Shown in pieces: positions 52,994 through 62,816 of a stretch of 64,000 nt of DNA (positions are counted from its first letter, which is position 1; each line of letters begins with the position of its first letter). The DNA is taken from positions 186,001 to 250,000 of the forward strand of contig NZ_RPHB01000008.1 of NCBI RefSeq assembly GCF_019343195.1, given 5' to 3'. The position numbers and the translations under genes were made by a program. Source of the DNA: Arthrospiribacter ruber (GTDB taxonomy: Bacteria; Bacteroidota; Bacteroidia; Cytophagales; Cyclobacteriaceae). A model generated the notes under the pieces. That model saw only the letters and a program-made list of their open reading frames with translations. It did not search any database and was not told where the DNA came from.

Positions 52994-55417
52994 ATGATGA
53001 AACCTGAATATGTTATGTTTTTTGAGGAGATTGGAATTCTGGACAGCAAATTAGTTGGTGGAAAGAATGCTTCTTTGGGAGAAATGTTTACTCAATTAAA
53101 ATCAAAAGGAATAGCTGTTCCTGATGGATTTGCTTTAACATCAGATGCCTACCGATGCTTTCTCCGATCAAACAACTTGGGAATACCTCTTTTTGATTTG
53201 CTGGACACCTTGGATAAAATAGAGTTCTCAAATCTTTCTGAAGTAGGATCTCAAGCAAGAGCTATGATTATGAATGGAAAGTTTTCTGAAGAAATTCAGA
53301 ATTGCTTATTCCATGCTTACCGAAAACTTTGCCAAAAAACAGGTGTGGACAACCTTGATGTTGCAGTTAGAAGCAGTGCTACCGCGGAGGATTTACCAAG
53401 TGCCAGTTTTGCCGGCAGGATGGATTCTTTTTTAAATATTAGGGGTGAAGCACAATTGTTGAGTGCAGTCCACCGATGCTACGCTTCCCTTTTCACTGAC
53501 AGAGCAATTAAATACAGGTATGAAATGGGTTTTGAATCTGATGATTTGGCAATTTCGGTAGGGGTCCAACAAATGGTAAGAAGTGATAAGGCTTCTTCTG
53601 GGGTAATTTTCACAATTGATCCAGATTCTGGATTCAATAATGTAGCAGTCATCACCAGCAGCTGGGGTTTAGGTGAAAACGTCGTTCAGGGAAAAGTTAC
53701 ACCTGATGAATGGATAATATTCAAACCTACACTTTTTGATGAAAAACTAAACCCTATATTAAAAAGTACATGCGGAAGAAAAGAGATGACACTGAGCTAT
53801 GCTCAAATTATTGGATCCAATGATCCGGAAATGTCAACGGTAAACATTGAAACACCAAAGCAAAGACAAAACACTTTTACTTTGAATTCAAATGAAGTAA
53901 TCCAGCTGGCCAGGTGGTCATGTTTGATTGAACGTCACTATGGAATGGCAATGGATATTGAATGGGCTAAAGATGGCGTATCAGATCAATTGTATATACT
54001 TCAGGCCAGACCGGAAACAGTCCATAAGAAAAAAAACAATCAGGTTCGAATTACATATAAGCTAAAGTCAAAAAGTAAATTAATTACATCAGGAATAGCA
54101 TTAGGTGAAAAAATTGCAGCTGGAAAGGCTAGGATAATAACGGATCCAAAAATGGGATACCTATTGAAAAAAGGCGAAATTTTAGTTACGGACATCACCA
54201 ACCCAGATTGGGATCCCATTCTAAAAAAGGCTGCAGCGATTATTACCAATAAAGGAGGAAGGACAAGTCATGCTGCCATAGTTGCCCGAGAGCTGGGCAC
54301 TGTTGCTGTAGTAGGTTGTGGAAACGCTCTTGAATCTATCAGGGATGGGCAGGACGTAACCGTATCCTGCTCAGAGGGCAAAAAGGGGAAAGTTTACCAA
54401 GGAGTATTGGAATGGGATATTTCAGAAGAGGTGATACCACATATGAATATGCCCAAAACAGCTGTCATGTTGAACTTGGCAGATCCTGATAGGGCTTTTG
54501 AATTGAGTCAATATCCTAACAGCGGTGTTGGTCTGATGCGCCTCGAATTTGTTATCAGTAACAGTGTACAAATCCATCCTTTGGCACTATTGAATTATGA
54601 TAAGATCAACGATGAGGATGTCAGGTTAAAAATTAAAGAATTGACTACAAATTTTACAAAAAGAGAAGAGTATTTCATTGATAAAGTAGCTGAGGCGGTA
54701 TCAATTGTTGCAGCGGCATTTTATCCAAAAGACGTCATAGTCCGACTGAGCGATTTTAAAAGTGATGAATATGTAAATTTAATTGGGGGAGATATTTTTG
54801 AACCTAAGGAAGAAAATCCAATGCTAGGGCTGAGAGGTGCTTCCAGGTACTACAGCGATTTTTATAAGGATGCATTCGCTTTAGAATGCCGTGCAATTAA
54901 AAAAGTACGGGAAGAAATGGGCTTTTATAATGTCAAATTGATGATTCCTTTTTGCAGAACACTGGAAGAAGGTAAGTTGGTCATTTCCGAATTAGAATTG
55001 AATGGACTTTTTCAAAACGAAAAAGGTCTTGAAATCTATGTCATGATTGAAATTCCTGCAAATGTAATTTTAGCAGATCAGTTTGCCGGTATTTTTGATG
55101 GATTCTCAATAGGGTCTAATGATCTGACCCAGCTCACCTTGGGCATTGACCGTAATTCAGAGAGCCTCAATTACTTGTTTAATGAAGAAAATTTAGCAGT
55201 CAAATTCCTTATTAAGGAGAGTATCCACAGCGCAAAAAAATCTGGAATAAAAATCGGATTATGCGGACAGGCCCCCAGTGACAATCCCGCTTTTACCAGG
55301 TTTCTAGTTGATGAGGGGATTGATAGTATTTCCTTCAGCCCCGATGCTTTGCTGAAAGGAATTAAAAGTATAACAGAGGCAGAACGCCATATAAAAACTC
55401 CAAAATGGATGCTTTAA
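52994..55417 (+). CDS. ppsA: Phosphoenolpyruvate synthase
   Basis: 807 residues with the three PPDK/PpsA domains. The ATP-grasp domain (about 10-335) has LVGGKNASLGEM, VRSSATAEDLPSASFAG and DIEWAKDG. The phosphohistidine swivel has His426 in GGRTSHAAIVARELG. The C-terminal TIM barrel has VRLSDFKSDEY, MLGLRGASRYY, SIGSNDLTQLTLGIDR and the Cys of GLCGQAPSDNP. It makes PEP from pyruvate and ATP, feeding gluconeogenesis. Length and motifs are complete. Transcribed towards the GH130 genes after a 431-nt gap. Confidence 0.94.
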   Translation: MMKPEYVMFFEEIGILDSKLVGGKNASLGEMFTQLKSKGIAVPDGFALTSDAYRCFLRSNNLGIPLFDLLDTLDKIEFSNLSEVGSQARAMIMNGKFSEEIQNCLFHAYRKLCQKTGVDNLDVAVRSSATAEDLPSASFAGRMDSFLNIRGEAQLLSAVHRCYASLFTDRAIKYRYEMGFESDDLAISVGVQQMVRSDKASSGVIFTIDPDSGFNNVAVITSSWGLGENVVQGKVTPDEWIIFKPTLFDEKLNPILKSTCGRKEMTLSYAQIIGSNDPEMSTVNIETPKQRQNTFTLNSNEVIQLARWSCLIERHYGMAMDIEWAKDGVSDQLYILQARPETVHKKKNNQVRITYKLKSKSKLITSGIALGEKIAAGKARIITDPKMGYLLKKGEILVTDITNPDWDPILKKAAAIITNKGGRTSHAAIVARELGTVAVVGCGNALESIRDGQDVTVSCSEGKKGKVYQGVLEWDISEEVIPHMNMPKTAVMLNLADPDRAFELSQYPNSGVGLMRLEFVISNSVQIHPLALLNYDKINDEDVRLKIKELTTNFTKREEYFIDKVAEAVSIVAAAFYPKDVIVRLSDFKSDEYVNLIGGDIFEPKEENPMLGLRGASRYYSDFYKDAFALECRAIKKVREEMGFYNVKLMIPFCRTLEEGKLVISELELNGLFQNEKGLEIYVMIEIPANVILADQFAGIFDGFSIGSNDLTQLTLGIDRNSESLNYLFNEENLAVKFLIKESIHSAKKSGIKIGLCGQAPSDNPAFTRFLVDEGIDSISFSPDALLKGIKSITEAERHIKTPKWML

Positions 55418-55848
55418 ATTCATTAGCGAACTACTATGTTTTTATAACCTACGTTTAGATTAAATTTTGGTAGTCATATTATTTTTCATGATTATCCGCT
55501 TCTTTGCCAGAAGGTTAATTTTTAGGGTTAAACTTTGCGACTGACTCAATATCCATGAATATCAAGTATTCATTATTATCAGATTTTATGCAAATTCAGC
55601 TATTATATTGGTTACTGGTAAAGTTCTGGATATACATATTATTTTTTTGGCTCTATCATGACAAAAATCTCAGATACCACACATAATTGTCATTATTGTT
55701 TAGCTGCATAAATCTGAAATTTGAATTAAAGTATTTCGGTATGAAAAATTTGCTTTTCGACAAATTTGAAATTTTAGAATGAAAACTAAGATACCTGGCT
55801 ATACTTTGATTTTTAATTGATTGTTCTCGATTTAACCACAAAATCCTG
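55418..55848. other. Control region of the GH130 genes
   Basis: 431 nt, A+T-rich, no supported gene. It contains ATGACAAAAATCTCA (55658-55672), nearly the same as the motif upstream of hsp20, and isolated GTCAT half-sites (for example near 55472 and 55692). No terminator for ppsA is obvious. Confidence 0.4.
55658..55672. promoter_or_regulatory. TGACAAAA-type motif upstream of the GH130 genes
   Basis: ATGACAAAAATCTCA differs by one base from the hsp20 upstream motif (44946-44960). It lies about 190 nt before the first GH130 start, a spacing like that of TTGACAAAATAC before ppsA. Confidence 0.45.
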
Positions 55849-57216
55849 ATGAATATCAAAAAAAGAACAAAGAGGAGAAACTACACTAAAGTGGTTGAAA
55901 ACTATTATGAATTTTCAAATAGCTCCAATAGACTTCTATTCAAATTTGATACTAAATCAAATGGTATAATAGCATCTGATTTAAATTTGAAAAACACAAA
56001 AAAGAAATTGATCTGGTCTTCAGATAGTAAAATCATACCTTTAAGAATTGGTTGTTCTTTAAGGTATTTCAATTTCAGTTTTCTTCAAAAGAGGAGAATT
56101 TATTCAATTAGGATTTCTCTTAAAAAGATAAAAAGCTTACTTAAATATGTCCCAGAAGACATTAAAGAAACAGCTTCCAAACAGGATACAGTTCTACTGA
56201 GAGTTCCAGAAAACCCAATTCTTTCTCCAAGCACTTCAAACCTTTGGGAATCTCAGGCTGTATTCAACCCTGCATCTGTATTGTTGAAAAATCAGGTTCA
56301 TTTTATCTATAGGGCTATTGGGGAATCCGGTATTTCGGTGTTTGGTTACGCTTCAAGTAAATCAGGCACCAAAATAGATAAGAAGTCTGATATTCCAAGT
56401 TTTGTGATCAACCGCCTGGAATCAGAGATCCCCCTTCCCCCACATCCTTACGCCACCAAATCAGGAGGCAGTTTTTATGGCTGCGAGGATCCAAGGCTTA
56501 CTGTCATTGAAGACAAGGTCTATATGACATTTACAGCTTTCGACGGACATACCCCGCCAAGAGTAGCGTTGTCATCGATTAAAAAAAGTGACTTTCTAAA
56601 GAAAGAATGGAATTGGTCGATTCCAAAATTCATTTCAGCACCGGGAATAACCAATAAGAACTGGGTGATTTTTCCCGAAAGGATTCATGGAAAATACGCC
56701 ATTCTTCACAGTATTAATCCTGTGATATCTATAGCCTACCTCAATTCTCTTGACTTTGAAAGTGGGCAATATATCCAAAGCCAATACAGTCCGGGAGGTA
56801 GAGAAGGACATTGGGACAATTGGGTCAGAGGCGCAGGACCACCTCCCTTTAGAATTGATGATGGCTGGATGGTTATCTATCATGCCATGGATAAAAGGGA
56901 TCCGGATAAATACAAGCTTGGAGCGATGATACTGGACAGAAATAATCCTGAAAAAATTCTTTATCGTTCGGAAGCTCCCATCCTCGAGCCTGAGCTTTGG
57001 TATGAAAATGAAGGGCATAAAAGAGGTGTAGTATACAGTTGTGGAGCTTCGATAATCAAAAACAAACTGATTGTTTATTATGGAGGATCTGATAGTTACA
57101 TATGTGCTGCATCTTGTGATTTAAAAGGCCTGATATCAAAAATCAAAGGTGATAACAAGCATACTGAATTGAAAACCATTAAAATGAAAAGATATGCAAC
57201 AGTTTCATCGGGTTAA
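55849..57216 (+). CDS. GH130-family glycosidase/phosphorylase
   Basis: 455 residues. The first ~115 are a basic extension without known domain; the rest is a five-bladed GH130 propeller with ENPILSPS, QAVFNPASVLLKNQVHFIYRA, FYGCEDPRLTVIEDKVYMTFTAFDGH, GHWDNWVRGAGPPPF and GVVYSCGASIIKNKLIVYYGG. Family members are beta-mannoside phosphorylases or hydrolases acting on mannobiose- or oligomannoside-type substrates. It has no signal peptide, so it acts in the cytoplasm. Its 3' end overlaps the next GH130 gene by 23 nt. Which linkage it uses is unknown. Confidence 0.88.
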   Translation: MNIKKRTKRRNYTKVVENYYEFSNSSNRLLFKFDTKSNGIIASDLNLKNTKKKLIWSSDSKIIPLRIGCSLRYFNFSFLQKRRIYSIRISLKKIKSLLKYVPEDIKETASKQDTVLLRVPENPILSPSTSNLWESQAVFNPASVLLKNQVHFIYRAIGESGISVFGYASSKSGTKIDKKSDIPSFVINRLESEIPLPPHPYATKSGGSFYGCEDPRLTVIEDKVYMTFTAFDGHTPPRVALSSIKKSDFLKKEWNWSIPKFISAPGITNKNWVIFPERIHGKYAILHSINPVISIAYLNSLDFESGQYIQSQYSPGGREGHWDNWVRGAGPPPFRIDDGWMVIYHAMDKRDPDKYKLGAMILDRNNPEKILYRSEAPILEPELWYENEGHKRGVVYSCGASIIKNKLIVYYGGSDSYICAASCDLKGLISKIKGDNKHTELKTIKMKRYATVSSG

Positions 57217-59134
57217 GGAGAACCCTATTATCAGGCCTGATAAAAACATCGAATGGAAAGCCGCAGCGGCATTTAATCCTTCGGTAGTAAAAAAAGAGGG
57301 CACCTATCATTTGCTTTTTAGGGCTATTGGCAATCCTGTGGCCATCAACAGTTCCTTGAATATCCCCATATCCACCATTGGCTATACTTGCGGTGATAAC
57401 GGACTTCATTTTGGTTCCGAAAGACAAATTATAAAACCCGAATTTTCATGGGAAATGTTTGGTTGTGAAGACCCAAGAGTGACCTATTGTGAAGGCAAAT
57501 ATTATATTTTTTATACAGCATTGTCTGATTACCCTTTTTCAGCAAAAGGAATTCATATCGGCCTCGCCATTACCCAGGATTTCAAAAAATTTGAGAAACA
57601 TGAAATTACCAGGTTCAATTCAAAAGCGATGGCTTTGTTTCCCGAAAAAATCAATGGAAAATTTGCTGCTATTTTAACTGTCCATACCGATATTCCGCCG
57701 GCAAAGATTGCCCTTGCATTATTTGATAAGGAGGAAGATCTATGGTCACAAACTTATTGGAATGATTGGTACAATAACCTCAATCTTCATGTCATTCCCC
57801 TCCTGAGAGACGCAAATGACCACCTTGAAATAGGAGCCCAACCTGTGAAAACAGAAAAAGGTTGGCTACTTATTTACTCTTATATTCAGAATTATTTTTC
57901 TCCGGAAAAGAATTTTCGCATTGAAACAGCCCTTCTGGATATTAAAAACCCTATGAAAGTAATTGGCAAATCTCCAGAACCACTTATAGTTCCTTTGAAA
58001 AAATATGAACTGGAAGGAAATGTTCCCAATATTGTCTTTCCGTCAGGTGCTCTATTGGAGGATAAAAAATTGCTCCTCTATTATGGGGCAGCAGACACCA
58101 CATCTTGTGTCGCTATCGGGGATTCAGAAAGTATAATAGAAGATTTAAGCTACAAAAAACCATTCGGTTTTATCCAAAGCAAATGGATCAAACAAAGTTT
58201 CAAGCGGTTTGATCAAAACCCGATTATAGCTCCCCGGCCTGAGTTTTCATGGGAGGCTAAAGCTACTTTCAATCCTGCTGTAATATATCTAGACAACAGG
58301 TTTCATATTATTTACAGGGCCATGTCCTTGGATGATACTTCAGTTTTCGGATATGCTTCCTCAAAAGACGGGCTAATTATAGACGAGCGACTTCCATACC
58401 CAATTTATGAACCAAGGGCAAATTTTGAGAAGAAATTGCGCCCTGGGAATTCTGGTTGTGAAGATCCAAGAATTACAAAAATGGGAGATATTTTATATAT
58501 ATTTTATGCAGCTTTTGATGGCTATACGCCTCGGGTTGCATTTACCTCTATTAAAGAGGAAGACTTCCTTAATAAAAGATGGAACTGGACAAATCCCAAG
58601 GTAATAACACCACCGAATGTTGCCGATAAGAATTCCTGTCTGCTCAGCGAAAAAATAAATGGTGAGTATGTGATTTTTCACCGACAAAATGATTGTATTT
58701 GTATCAATACAGAAAAGAACCTGGAATTCAGCGAAAACAAATGGATGGTACACCGAAAATCATTGATCGAGCCCAGGAAAACTTATTGGGACAATTCTAA
58801 ATACGGTATTGCTGCACCACCGATCAAAACAAAACATGGATGGCTGATGTTTTTTCATCGGGCAACTATTCCTTCACCAACAATTTACAAGGTAGAAGCC
58901 GCTCTACTTGATTTAAACAATCCATTTGATGTCATAGCACAAACAGATGCAACCCTACTAGAACCCGAGATGGACTATGAAATAGAAGGGATTGTAAACA
59001 ATGTAGTATTTCCATGCGGAGCCGTACTCCTAGATCAAACCGTTTACTTGTATTACGGAGGTGCTGATAAAGTAATTGGGGTTGCCAAAATGGAATTGAG
59101 TGACATTATGAAAAGATTCGGTATTTGTGATTGA
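57194..59134 (+). CDS. Double-domain GH130-family glycosidase/phosphorylase
   Basis: 646 residues made of two consecutive GH130 domains. Domain one (about 1-315) has VKENPIIRPD, AFNPSVVKKEGTYHLLFRA, FGCEDPRVTYCEGKYYIFYTA and VFPSGALLEDKKLLLYYGAA. Domain two (about 325-646) repeats the pattern: FDQNPIIAPRPEFSWEAKAT, SGCEDPRITKMGDILYIFYAAFDG and VFPCGAVLLDQTVYLYYGGA. The usual GH130 protein has one domain of about 320 residues. The start overlaps the upstream GH130 gene by 23 nt in another frame, so translation is coupled. Cytoplasmic; probable role in turnover of a mannose-containing reserve or stress glycan, by inference. Confidence 0.88.
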   Translation: MQQFHRVKENPIIRPDKNIEWKAAAAFNPSVVKKEGTYHLLFRAIGNPVAINSSLNIPISTIGYTCGDNGLHFGSERQIIKPEFSWEMFGCEDPRVTYCEGKYYIFYTALSDYPFSAKGIHIGLAITQDFKKFEKHEITRFNSKAMALFPEKINGKFAAILTVHTDIPPAKIALALFDKEEDLWSQTYWNDWYNNLNLHVIPLLRDANDHLEIGAQPVKTEKGWLLIYSYIQNYFSPEKNFRIETALLDIKNPMKVIGKSPEPLIVPLKKYELEGNVPNIVFPSGALLEDKKLLLYYGAADTTSCVAIGDSESIIEDLSYKKPFGFIQSKWIKQSFKRFDQNPIIAPRPEFSWEAKATFNPAVIYLDNRFHIIYRAMSLDDTSVFGYASSKDGLIIDERLPYPIYEPRANFEKKLRPGNSGCEDPRITKMGDILYIFYAAFDGYTPRVAFTSIKEEDFLNKRWNWTNPKVITPPNVADKNSCLLSEKINGEYVIFHRQNDCICINTEKNLEFSENKWMVHRKSLIEPRKTYWDNSKYGIAAPPIKTKHGWLMFFHRATIPSPTIYKVEAALLDLNNPFDVIAQTDATLLEPEMDYEIEGIVNNVVFPCGAVLLDQTVYLYYGGADKVIGVAKMELSDIMKRFGICD

Positions 59135-59207
59135 CAGACATGAATTAAACGCCCAAATCCCAAGCCTCCAGCAATGACTGACAATATACAATATTGGTAG
59201 TATTTTT

Positions 59208-60392
59208 TTATGGAATATCCGAAACTGATTTATTCCTATATATCTTGCTTCTCTTGTAATCGGTTGGCGTCATTCCAGTATGCTTTTTAAAAGCAGTATT
59301 AAATGCAGTCTTGGAACTAAACCCGGCCTCAAAACCAATTCCAACCATGGATAAATGATTCAGGTTTTCATCCATGATTAATTTCTTGGCTTCCTCCACC
59401 CTATAGCCATTAATCAATTCAAAAAAGCTTTTTTCCAAACATGTATTTATGGCCTGAGAAACCAAATATGGTGGATGTCCAAGATGTTCTGCTACTTCTT
59501 TTACTGATAGGCCCTCTTGAATATACAGTTTATCTTGATCCATGGAATTTCGGAAAAGCATCGCAATTTCTTCCAACATTTCATTGGACTCCTTTTGATC
59601 AATTTTTTCAAAAGACTTTTCCCCTAATTGTGGATTTTCAATTTGCCTTAATTGGTAGACTGCCGGATTGAGTTTTCCTTTTATGGTGATATAGTAGGCA
59701 AAAACAGTATAAGCTATCGTATTGGCAATGCCGTGATATGGAGAATAAGATTCCTTAAATGTATAATTGATAAACAGCAAAATAAAATCAATTACAATAA
59801 GAAAATACCTGCCATAAATCATCTGCTTTACCCAAGAAGTCCCTAACCTCAATTCATCTGAAAAATTCTTCCTAGCAATCTTCAGATAATTTTGATACTC
59901 TTTTATGGTAAGTAAAAAATATATGATGTAGATAACAACAATGGCTACCAAGCTGAAATATTCAAAATTAGTACCCAAAAACTGGTAGTAATACTCATCC
60001 TCTTCAAGGTTTGACAACCGGATCTGACTTCCAATATAAATCCTTAAAGAATCAAAGGCCATCACCAAAATATGCCACCATTGTTTCCTCCAATTAATGT
60101 CTTTGTAAAGACTCTTGATATAAAGATATAAGGAAATCAAACCCAAAAGCTGAAAGCTAAACAACAGCCAATCATAATGGTGATTTAGCCATTCTGCAAC
60201 CCGGTTGATAATTAAAAGATGACCGATGGAAAATACAAAAAGGCTTAAAAGAATATTAGACACCCTGTTTTCCCTCGGATAAAAAAGAATTACTGCTGCA
60301 AGAATAAATGCCTGAATAGCTCCAAGGAAACTAAACAAGACTTTAAAGTTCTGTAAAATCCAATCTGCAGATTCAGTAAAGTTCACGGACAA
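59208..60392 (-). CDS. Membrane-bound AraC-family transcription regulator
   Basis: 394 residues with about seven membrane segments over residues 15-245, then a linker and a C-terminal AraC/XylS domain (about 285-385): LSVKEVAEHLGHPPYLVSQAIN, RVEEAKKLI and MVGIGFEAGFSSKTAFNTAFKKHTGMTPTDYK. The membrane half resembles 7TM sensor domains found fused to AraC domains in Bacteroidota. It likely senses a small molecule or membrane state. Stands alone; convergent with the GH130 genes. Confidence 0.88.
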   Translation of the reverse strand: MSVNFTESADWILQNFKVLFSFLGAIQAFILAAVILFYPRENRVSNILLSLFVFSIGHLLIINRVAEWLNHHYDWLLFSFQLLGLISLYLYIKSLYKDINWRKQWWHILVMAFDSLRIYIGSQIRLSNLEEDEYYYQFLGTNFEYFSLVAIVVIYIIYFLLTIKEYQNYLKIARKNFSDELRLGTSWVKQMIYGRYFLIVIDFILLFINYTFKESYSPYHGIANTIAYTVFAYYITIKGKLNPAVYQLRQIENPQLGEKSFEKIDQKESNEMLEEIAMLFRNSMDQDKLYIQEGLSVKEVAEHLGHPPYLVSQAINTCLEKSFFELINGYRVEEAKKLIMDENLNHLSMVGIGFEAGFSSKTAFNTAFKKHTGMTPTDYKRSKIYRNKSVSDIP

Positions 60393-60591
60393 AAGGTTGA
60401 ATAATCAAAATTAGGTATACCTGCTACTTTTCCAAATAGTTTTTAACATAGAAACAAACATTCATAACAGCAATTACCTTTGGATTTACCTAATTTTTAG
60501 AACCCAAAAGATGTGCAGTTTTTAAAACCCGAACTTCCAAACAATACAAAACGCAGTTATTTGGGTGTCTGAATAAATAATTAGCCGAGAC

Positions 60592-61428
60592 ATGAAGAAG
60601 GAGACCAATATCCGTAATTTATTCATTTTCATTGTGATTGCCCTAATAATCGGTTGGGCAGGAGTAGGTATAGACTCAATTTTACCTGAGCAGGAAGGGG
60701 ATGAAAGTTTGGGAATGGCCATATGGCTGGTTTTCCCCTTATTGACGGTCATTGTCCTAAGGACATTTATGGGTGACGGATGGAAAGACGCTGGTCTCCT
60801 TCCCAATTTTAAAGGAAATGGACGATGGTATTTCGTCGCCTTGATCATTTATCCACTGGTGACGGCAATTTGTCTAGGAATAGGTGGACTGACAGGTTGG
60901 ATTGATTTCAGTGCATTTGAAATCAGACCTTTCTTATCTGTATTCTGGACTTTATTGGGTGTCAATGTCATCAAAAATATATTCGAAGAATCTGTGTGGA
61001 GAGGCTATCTGACAGTAAAACTAGTCAAGCTAAAGCTTTCTAATCTCCAACTTTACCTTATCATAGGATTGGTGTGGGGGCTTTGGCATGCCCCATATTA
61101 CATGGTTTTTCTACCAGAGGGAGATATTCAAACCGTGCTTCCGGTGGGAAGGATTCCTTTCACCATCATAGCCGTATTGAACATGATTGTTTGGACAGTG
61201 ATGTTTACTGAAATCTACCGTCTGACCCAATCTATTTGGCCGGTAATTCTGATGCATGCAGTAGAAGATGCATTGATCAACCACCTGGTCATTGATGGCT
61301 ACATCCTTATTGAAAATGGCTTCCAGATTTGGATCTCTCCTATCTGTGGGATTATCCCTAACCTGCTTTATTTACTGATCGGACTTTGGCTGAGAAGGAA
61401 AAGAATTCAGTCAAAGTATCCGCTGTAA
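60592..61428 (+). CDS. CPBP-family intramembrane metalloprotease
   Basis: 278 residues, about seven or eight membrane segments. Signature motifs of the Rce1/CAAX-like CPBP family are all present: EE at residues 132-133 with Arg137 (FEESVWRGYL), His166 (WGLWHAPYY) and His222/Asp226 (MHAVEDALIN). Such proteins cleave prenylated or other membrane substrates, or protect from bacteriocins; the substrate here is unknown. It is followed by the PQQ-propeller gene 39 nt downstream, possibly cotranscribed. Confidence 0.9.
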   Translation: MKKETNIRNLFIFIVIALIIGWAGVGIDSILPEQEGDESLGMAIWLVFPLLTVIVLRTFMGDGWKDAGLLPNFKGNGRWYFVALIIYPLVTAICLGIGGLTGWIDFSAFEIRPFLSVFWTLLGVNVIKNIFEESVWRGYLTVKLVKLKLSNLQLYLIIGLVWGLWHAPYYMVFLPEGDIQTVLPVGRIPFTIIAVLNMIVWTVMFTEIYRLTQSIWPVILMHAVEDALINHLVIDGYILIENGFQIWISPICGIIPNLLYLLIGLWLRRKRIQSKYPL

Positions 61429-61467
61429 TTTTGAATGAAAACCAACTAATTATAAACCACAATTAAA

Positions 61468-62661
61468 ATGAAAAAACTAAACCAACTACTTGCTCTTTTC
61501 CTGCTCCTTATTTCAATTCCATCCTTTTCACAAAGTTTGGTCTGGGAGCAGGATACCGGAGCAGCTATCCATGCAAGTCCGGAAATAGAGGATGAATACC
61601 TGTATGTAGGAAATGCTCAAGGAATTTTCTTCAAACTTGATCAAAATACCGGAGAAGTCATCTGGAAATATGACAGCAAAGCCCCCATCTTTTCGGATGC
61701 CGCAGTTTGGAATGATCTGGTGCTTTTTTCCAATGAAAAAGGAAATTTAATTGCCCTGAAAAAAGACTCTGGTAAGCTGGAATGGATAGCAAGTGGAAAT
61801 CCTACTCAAGCCATTGACCTTTGGGATTATTACCGTGCCGGACCTGTGGCAGGAAAGGATAAAATTTACTGGGGAACAGAAGATGGAAATCTGGTAGCTC
61901 TTGAACCAAATACAGGTAAAGTCATATGGGATTTTCCTACCAATGGGGCAATTCATATGAGTCCGGTTTTGGTTGACAATAAGGCCTTGGTTGGGAATTT
62001 CAAAGGGAAGGTTTTTGCCATTGATGCCAATACTGGAAGTCAAATCTGGACTTACCAGGCTAAAGGTTCTGAATATTTTCCTGATGCTGAATTCCAGAAA
62101 ACCCCAACTGTTGCCCAAGGAAAAGTCTATATTGGATCCCGTGATACCCGACTCTATGTATTGGATTTGGAAACAGGCAAGGAAATCTGGGATTTTACTG
62201 AAACCGGAGGAAGTTGGATCATTGCAAGTCCCTTGATTTTTCAAGATAAAGTGTTTTTTGGTAGCTCAGATACCTACAAATTTTATGCATTGGACAGAAA
62301 TTCAGGAGAAGAGATTTGGAGCATCCGGACCTTCACCAGATCCTATGCCACCCCTATCCCCTACCAAAATACTGTTTTAATGGCAGGTTTTGACGGAAAA
62401 ATCAGAGCTATTGAAGCTAAATCTGGGGAAATAATTTGGGAATATCAAACGGCTACCAGTAAATTCAATTTTGGAAATTTGTACAATCCTGAAGGAAAAT
62501 TCAGAAATGATTTAACGATCAATTCAGCTGAAGAAGGTGAAGCCCTAATAAATTCTCTCGGGCCAATAATAAATACTCCGGCAATAAAAGATAATATACT
62601 TTTTTTCACAAGTTTGGATGGAAAAGTTTATGCTATAGGTTTAGAGGATGTCAATACATAA
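61468..62661 (+). CDS. Exported PQQ-like beta-propeller protein
   Basis: 397 residues with a signal peptide (cleavage near SFSQS) and about eight repeats of the PQQ/BamB blade, each around G.v.WkydtkspI, for example NTGEVIWKYDSKAPI, NTGKVIWDFPTNGAI and KSGEIIWEYQTATSK. It lacks the catalytic sequence of PQQ dehydrogenases. BamB-like scaffolding or ligand binding in the periplasm is likely, but the function is not determined by sequence. Confidence 0.85.
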   Translation: MKKLNQLLALFLLLISIPSFSQSLVWEQDTGAAIHASPEIEDEYLYVGNAQGIFFKLDQNTGEVIWKYDSKAPIFSDAAVWNDLVLFSNEKGNLIALKKDSGKLEWIASGNPTQAIDLWDYYRAGPVAGKDKIYWGTEDGNLVALEPNTGKVIWDFPTNGAIHMSPVLVDNKALVGNFKGKVFAIDANTGSQIWTYQAKGSEYFPDAEFQKTPTVAQGKVYIGSRDTRLYVLDLETGKEIWDFTETGGSWIIASPLIFQDKVFFGSSDTYKFYALDRNSGEEIWSIRTFTRSYATPIPYQNTVLMAGFDGKIRAIEAKSGEIIWEYQTATSKFNFGNLYNPEGKFRNDLTINSAEEGEALINSLGPIINTPAIKDNILFFTSLDGKVYAIGLEDVNT

Positions 62662-62816
62662 CCATTAATCAATTGCTTTTAAAATCAAAGTGAGACCAAA
62701 CATACTATGACCTACTGATACAAAAACCATTAATTAAAATGATCATCAACTCAATCTGAAATGATTGGATATATTTTATGTTAGCCTGGCGTAATTCCCA
62801 TATGCATTTTAAAAGG

